Below are positions 58,340 through 64,000 of a stretch of 64,000 nucleotides of DNA, piece by piece. Location: the NCBI GenBank assembly GCA_028583405.1, contig CM053252.1, positions 31,439,562-31,503,561 of the forward strand, in the 5' to 3' direction. The notes under the pieces are model-generated. The model was given only the letters and a program-made list of their open reading frames with translations, ran no database searches and was not told where the DNA came from. Both the position numbers and the translations under genes were made by a program. The first letter of the stretch is position 1. The number at the start of each line of letters is the position of its first letter. Origin of the DNA: Pogonophryne albipinna (taxonomy: Eukaryota; Chordata; Actinopteri; Perciformes; Artedidraconidae).

Positions 58340-58563
58340 TCTGGCGTTAAACACACAGTCAGTCAGCGGGCAGACACACCACACTGCGGAGATCACCGTC
58401 ACTCACTTTGAATGTTTTTACTGGATTTGGATTGAGAGGGTAGACTGATTTTTTTTAAAGGCAGTCCACACTGATTGGATTAAGCAGTTGGAAAAGTTCA
58501 GTGTTGTTTTATTTTCACAGTTTATTGGATCCAAAGATGATGCTCAAGAAAGTGCGATTTAAG
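58340..58563 (+). CDS. Candidate first coding exon of a downstream gene
   Basis: A G-rich then mixed leader resembling a 5' UTR leads to ATG 58537, nine codons (MMLKKVRFK) and a donor GTAGGAA at 58564. An acceptor-like TTTTCACAG at 58520 allows the exon to begin at 58521 instead. In mammals PHLDB1 follows ARCN1, but these residues do not match its known start, so I give no name. The rest of the gene would be beyond the window. Confidence 0.3.
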
Positions 58564-58599
58564 GTAGGAAAATGCTCTTTTTTGTCCTGCTTATTACTT

Positions 58600-60770
58600 A
58601 ACACTGAGAATGTTTCATGTAATAAAACCCATACTGTTCATGTCTCCACTTGTTATTCAGACATGTGACATTTTATTAGAGAACACTTTCCACATAACAC
58701 AGCAGTGATCCAACAAATATAAGCTTTGTAAACTTTTCCACTCAGTGTCTGCTTGCTTCTTCCTGGTGAAGTCCTCTGGCTCACAGGAAGTGATGTGTTT
58801 AGGTTTTATCTTGAGACATACATGCATCTTTCTAACATCCAGCAGAGAGATACACACTCTGGGGATGTGATAAGGTATTGAGGACAATTACCAGAGCCTG
58901 ACATCAAAGATAACACATACCTAAATAAATACAACTCTGACAGATAAGAACCCTATTTGTTGACTTACTTATTTGTGATTTATTATGTTTCTCTTATTTT
59001 GTTGACATGTTTTTCATTGTTCATATCTTTCATCATGTCTTCTCTGCAATCTTTTTTTCGCACTTCTTTTACCTTATTGCGCTTTTATTAGTCCTTCTGT
59101 CAAAACACATTATAAACTCTGTGGTAATATTAAAACTATTCAGGTAAGAAAACTTCTTCATAGTTGGTTTCGGGTGAATAAGCTTCTCAAGTAAATATGA
59201 AATATGTGCAATTCTTTCGCAATAAAAAAAAGCAAAAAATAAGAAGAAAATAACAGTAAAGAAAGAATAATAACAATAGTACATCAAATATAATTCAGTT
59301 TTGTTTTTTTAAATTATTTCTATGATTATAATTACTATTATCTCTGTATCCTTTTTAACAATAAAAGGATAACTCACCTGTAATCATGGTGCATTGAGTC
59401 CTTTGCTTTAAAAAGCCGGTGTGATTTAAGTGTGTGATCAAAGCTGTGTGTGTCCTCAGCAGCGGCCCAGCCTGCAGTTCAAAGGCAGGAGTGTGTGTCG
59501 TGACACCAGGGTGATAATTAGAGCTCAGGAACAGGAGAAGCTGTAACACCAGCAGCAACCTTAGTAATAAAGATATACTGTTATCACTAATGCAAGTATA
59601 AGGGTCAAGCTTATTATTTGACATTATTATGTAAATCTCTTTATCTGTATCATTACTTTACGCAAGTTAAACATTTCCTTTTCTTGTTTATCTTGATTTG
59701 GTGTTCATAAACAAACAAATACAGCGTATATCTAAAGTCCCTGATGATCGTCATCACTGATGATAAAATAAAGGTATGAAAAAATGTAAAAAGATTAACA
59801 TTGATGACACGAATCACACTTTTAAGATACAATGCAAAATCCTTATAAAATAGTTTGAACAACTTAACATCAAATGCTCAGTGCCCCTAACAGAGATCCT
59901 TTCAGTATTCTTTCCGTAAGTACTAAGCTATGCTAAGAACATAGCACAAAGTACACATTATTAAGTACAAAGCATTGTGTACAAATGACCAGATGAATTG
60001 TCACTCTTTCATTATTACAACCAATGTGCTTTACAGAATAAAAGTCCTTTACAGACGTTTACAACAAATACAATTTTATCTCTCCCTGTGATCAGATCAA
60101 AAACCATACTCAACCAACTGTCGGTCGCTCAAGTAAAACATTTCCCATTGACAACAACATTGTTTCTCCATCTACGTTTTTCATTTAGGGCACTTAGCTG
60201 AAAACACTTGCAAGTTTCCACTTTGTTTTTGGAGCACGAGATGATGGTGTGCTTCAGGAGTTCTCTCTGCAGGAGGCCGACCCCCTGCAGGGAACTGTAG
60301 CTCATTCATTATTACTGTTAATGATGCAGCCATCAGAATCATGTCATCACTGTCACAACTCTGACAATAGGTTACCATGGAGGACAGTACGTTTAGATGC
60401 TGCGGGACAGAGAGGATGATCTGTGAATGGAGGGTCATCCATAGATCATGTTATTTCACTCTCACCTGTTAGGGCCAGCTGCTGTTGTTGCCGTCCTCTG
60501 AGAGGTGACGCTTTTCCCGAGCAGTGTGTCAAACAGAGTGTGAGGAAGAAGAGTGAAAGGAAACAAAACAAATCAAGACAGAAGTGAAAGGTTGTTCTCT
60601 TTAGTTGCCTCAATAAAGGAGCTTTTGTCTTCAGTTTGTTTTTTCAACTGCTTTGATGAAACTTGGAAGACCGGAGTTTAAATATATTTCAAAGCGTAGC
60701 CAATTCACGGTGGATGAAAGCATACTTTTTGTCTTATGAAAATAGCCTTGGTTGCGCTCTCCGAGGGCTG
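58600..60770. other. Non-coding stretch, possible intron
   Basis: No coding frame, RNA gene or transposon end is recognised. Confidence 0.35.
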
Positions 60771-60781
60771 TTATCGTTTTG

Positions 60782-61220
60782 TTAAAGCATCCCTATTATG
60801 ATTTTTAGGGTTTTCCCTTTCCTGTAGTGTTTTATATAGGTTTATGTGCATGTAAATGGTCTGCCAAGGCTAAAATCCCAAAGTTCCCTCCAGCCTTGAA
60901 CGCCTCCATTGGACTCCTTTGTTTACCTCCGCAACATAGTGACATCAATATGTAACATTTGTGCTTCTATTGGCTAGCGCCCCAACACATTGTACGTGAT
61001 AGGCTAAGGGGCGGGACATCCCTAAGTGGTTGACCAATCGCAACAGAGCTAACCAATCAGAGCAGACTGGGCTCTGGTTTCAGACAGAGGGGGAAAAGAG
61101 GTGATGCAGCTCAGGCAGTATGAGAACAATTAAACGTGTTTTGAACATTAAAGCATGGAAACATGTCACAGTAGAGGCACTAAATACTAATATGAACCTG
61201 AAAATGATATGATCTTTAGA
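60782..61220. mobile_element. Diverged relative of TTAA family C
   Basis: TTAAAGCATCCCTATTATGA starts it. The interior follows the order of 24385-25208: a GTGCATGTAAATGGT block, a GGGCGGGAC/ACCAATC segment, CAGACTGGGCTC, a G-run, then AACATTAAAGCATGGAAACATG. The right end is worn and no exact TTAA was placed. Confidence 0.6.
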
Positions 61221-61398
61221 TTAGGTGATATCATTGATCAGATAAACCTGTATTTTGGAATATATGTATACATGATAAGATGGTGCAGAAGAGATGTCCT
61301 ACTGTATGTTCACTTATCAACTTAGAGTTGGGACAAAAAGCAAGTCAAATTCAGCAGTGCCTCCTGCACAGTAGTGGGTTGAGAAGTTCTGTCTAAAG

Positions 61399-61756
61399 CA
61401 GTGCTTCTCAAAGTGTGGTCCACGGACCACTGGTGGTCCGTGAGCGCCCCCTAGTGGTCCGTGAGTATATTGGTAACATTTCACATTTGAAATAAATACA
61501 TTTATTTCAGTTTTCCGCACTCTCGCGGGAATATCTCCGCAGTGGAGCAAGGTTAAGTTTCACTTTCGATTGCATGATATAGCCCAGCGCAACACCTTCA
61601 TCACACATGTTGCCACTTGTTTGTACCATTTTCAGGTGATTTGTAATCTGTTCTAGAAAAACGATGTGTTTTTTTATATTTGTGGAGTCAGGTGGTCCGC
61701 GAGTGTTTTTTTATTGGTTAAGTGGTCCTTGGTATGAAAAAGTTTGAGAAACACTG
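61399..61756. mobile_element. Small non-autonomous hAT (Charlie-like)
   Basis: CAGTGCTTCTCAAAGTGTGG at the left and AAGTTTGAGAAACACTG at the right are inverted repeats. The exact 8-bp GTCTAAAG flanks it at 61391-61398 and 61757-61764. 358 bp, non-coding. Confidence 0.93.
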
Positions 61757-61769
61757 GTCTAAAGGCAAG

Positions 61770-64000
61770 TTTATTTATAAAGGAACCAACACTGACCTTT
61801 ACACATGGGTGGATTGCAAGATAATGGGCCCCTGGGCACAGACATGTTAGCGGCCCCTCACTCTGTCTACATATACAAGACACCTACGATTAAATAGTTT
61901 ACTTTTAGTCATTTTAAGTATCTTTGTCATTAATCTATTTGTAATAATTTTACATCTTTTTGTGGTGGTTTGTAATCATTTTGCAATTTTACCCTCAGAT
62001 TTTCGGGGTCTCTTTGTGGTAATTTTGTTATTTTAGATTTTCATGTAGTAATTTTGCGATGTGTTTGTGCCTCTTTGTAGTCAATTGCATTTCTGTGATG
62101 ACTTTCATAAAACAATGTATTACAATTGATCCTTTTCATGGTATCTAAATGAAATATTTGTGCATTTATGAAAGGCATGTCTGTTGTATCCTTCATTCTC
62201 ATGCAAGGCAAAGTCCCTTGAAAGGACACCGAAGCGAAAACAAAAAACTGTCTTTTTCTAGATTAACTCTTAAATCATGTCACAAGCACTTTCAATTGCA
62301 AAACTAAAAAGGTTTCCTGAAACTTAAAAGTTGATTTCTTTCTAAATTGGCTTATGAAGTGAAGTGAGTGTGGATCTTGAGTGTCAGGCAGAATGTATGA
62401 GGGGGGTGTGAGGAGAGTAACAAACAAAGGTCCATCAATCCTGTGACTTAGGCTACTTATCAGAAACTCGTGAAGTTGCTTACACTGCACACAAATGCCC
62501 AATTAGAGCTCTGGTACATGTATTTCTAGCATCACATAGCCTTTGCAAATGGTTGTTTGGAGCACCATAACCTACATTAGAACCATGCAGGCATGGATTA
62601 TACTTTTCTGTTTACTTTACGAAGGAACCATGTTGTGCTATTATGTACTGACCTGTCTGTATTAAGAGCAGAGAGAGACAGAGAGGATATTGGGTGAAAT
62701 CTGTACCTGTGTGTGGACATTCCTCAGTGTGAGCGTTCAAACAGCAGCAGGTCAGCAGCTCTTTGTTTGTCTCTCCTCACACCCCCTCATACATTCTGTC
62801 TGACTCTCAACATCCACACTCAGTTCACTTCCTGAAACCAAGATCTGTCAAAAAAAACATCTAAAATAACCATTCTTATGTGACCTGTTGTAATGATGCT
62901 AATTGACTTGCCTTTTATAGGGGAATTTGTGGGATCATGGGAATTTGTGTCTACTCCACAATTGTAGAATTTCCTTAGGTTGAAAAAATTGTTGAAAATA
63001 TTACTCAACTCAACAACAAATATCACATAGGTCTTTGTTTTGAGACGTTTTAAAAGCGAAAATAGTCACATATTATACCTTCATTAAAGAAACTGTGTCT
63101 CTTATGCACATCAAATGCTATAATCTTTGCAGAAAATAAAGTCATTTAGTTTAATCTAAATAGTTTATTATCAAACGTTTATTGAAAGTAAATGCCATAT
63201 GTGTTGCCACTGATTTCTCCTGAGTGTTGAAGCAGGTCACATGATCAACAGTAGGTGGCACTAGTGTCCTTCTGTTCCCCTGCTCTCTGTCTCAAACACC
63301 ACCATAAAGAAAATGCCTGCAGCTAAACTCAGTAATCCGTCAGAACAGCAGCACTCCCAGACTGTTGTCTCCATAAATCCCTGCTGGCCGTCGTGAAAAC
63401 ACGGGAACAACATGTCAAGTTGAGAGATGGAGCATGACATGCAGATTGACGTGGAAGTTATTGTAGGAATCCTCAGTCACTCGGTGATAGTGTTGTTCAA
63501 TGAGCTGTTTCTGTGGTGGCACACAACAGAGCCGCAGCTTCCTTCAGCATGGCCCCGGGGCCCGGGTGCAACATGTGGGAGTCTGATCCCCCACCCGTCA
63601 ACTGCAAGCACATCCTGGCAAAAAATGATGACCCACTTCCTTCAAAAATCTTTACATTCCTCCCCCTCTGCCGGCCCTGAATCGCTGGGTAGTTGAATGT
63701 GCATCCCGCGCAGATACGTCCGAGCTTTTTGTTGCCTGAGTGAGATACTCCAATCATCTCAAAGGATCAAGTCAGCGCCCATCGAGGGGCTTTGATGTTC
63801 ATAATGAGCGCTTCCCTCAGCTCAGCCCTGCAGCGCTGCACACTGTATGTTTCTATAAAGGACCTGAATGGCTGCGTGGGTGCTGGTGTGGAGTATGGGG
63901 AGGAGGGGAGCAGAGCCAAATATGCTTTTCATTAAAGATGAAAGGAGAGAGAGCTTTTACTGTCTCTGACGTCTGTTTATGCTAAGTGGAAGTGTGTGTG
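61770..64000. other. Non-coding stretch to the window end
   Basis: No gene, splice-bounded exon or clear repeat was recognised. GC-richer patches around 63400-63900 could be conserved non-coding sequence, which cannot be judged from one genome. Confidence 0.3.

Overview
The window is vertebrate nuclear DNA, most likely from a ray-finned (teleost) fish. Short coding exons with GT-AG introns encode proteins closely matching vertebrate orthologues. The gaps are filled with DNA transposons of the hAT, piggyBac-like (TTAA) and PIF/Harbinger-like types, L2-type LINEs, tRNA-derived SINEs and long TG microsatellites, a mix typical of teleosts. I cannot name the species.

Layout: (1) 93-2277, plus strand: the last six coding exons of ubash3b (Sts-1/TULA-2), carrying the second half of its phosphatase domain, with a long 3' UTR that probably reaches 5.63-5.8 kb and is interrupted by a hAT element. 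(2) 5.9-8.1 kb: a degraded retroviral gag remnant and two small inverted-repeat elements. (3) 8.7-12.37 kb, plus strand: a complete gene of five coding exons for a 560-residue protein I do not recognise, in which one exon and its surroundings have been duplicated in tandem. (4) 12.98-19.82 kb: a transposon stack. A hAT element carries a second hAT element, which carries an L2-type LINE with an uninterrupted 992-codon endonuclease/reverse-transcriptase frame; a TTAA-flanked element lies beside it. (5) 21.93-32.36 kb, minus strand: complete hmbs (porphobilinogen deaminase), 14 coding exons, 361 residues, with SINE, TTAA and hAT insertions in its introns. (6) 32.4-41.3 kb: gene-poor, with a LINE fragment split by a PIF/Harbinger-like element, a 1.2 kb hAT, another SINE and mosaic repeats. 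(7) 41.56-51.69 kb, plus strand: complete arcn1 (coatomer delta subunit), 10 coding exons, 511 residues, polyA signal at 52.94 kb. (8) 53-64 kb: a 2.5 kb hAT holding an 85-unit TG microsatellite, a small hAT, a TTAA-type relative, and at 58.0-58.6 kb one or two candidate 5' exons of a gene that would continue beyond the window.

The genes do not form one pathway: ubash3b acts in tyrosine-kinase signalling, hmbs in haem synthesis and arcn1 in COPI vesicle traffic. No prokaryote-like system, CRISPR array or gene cluster is present. The most distinctive features are the nested mobile elements, dated relative to each other by target-site duplications, the intragenic exon duplication in the unidentified gene, and a SINE whose 3' tail matches the tail of the intact LINE.
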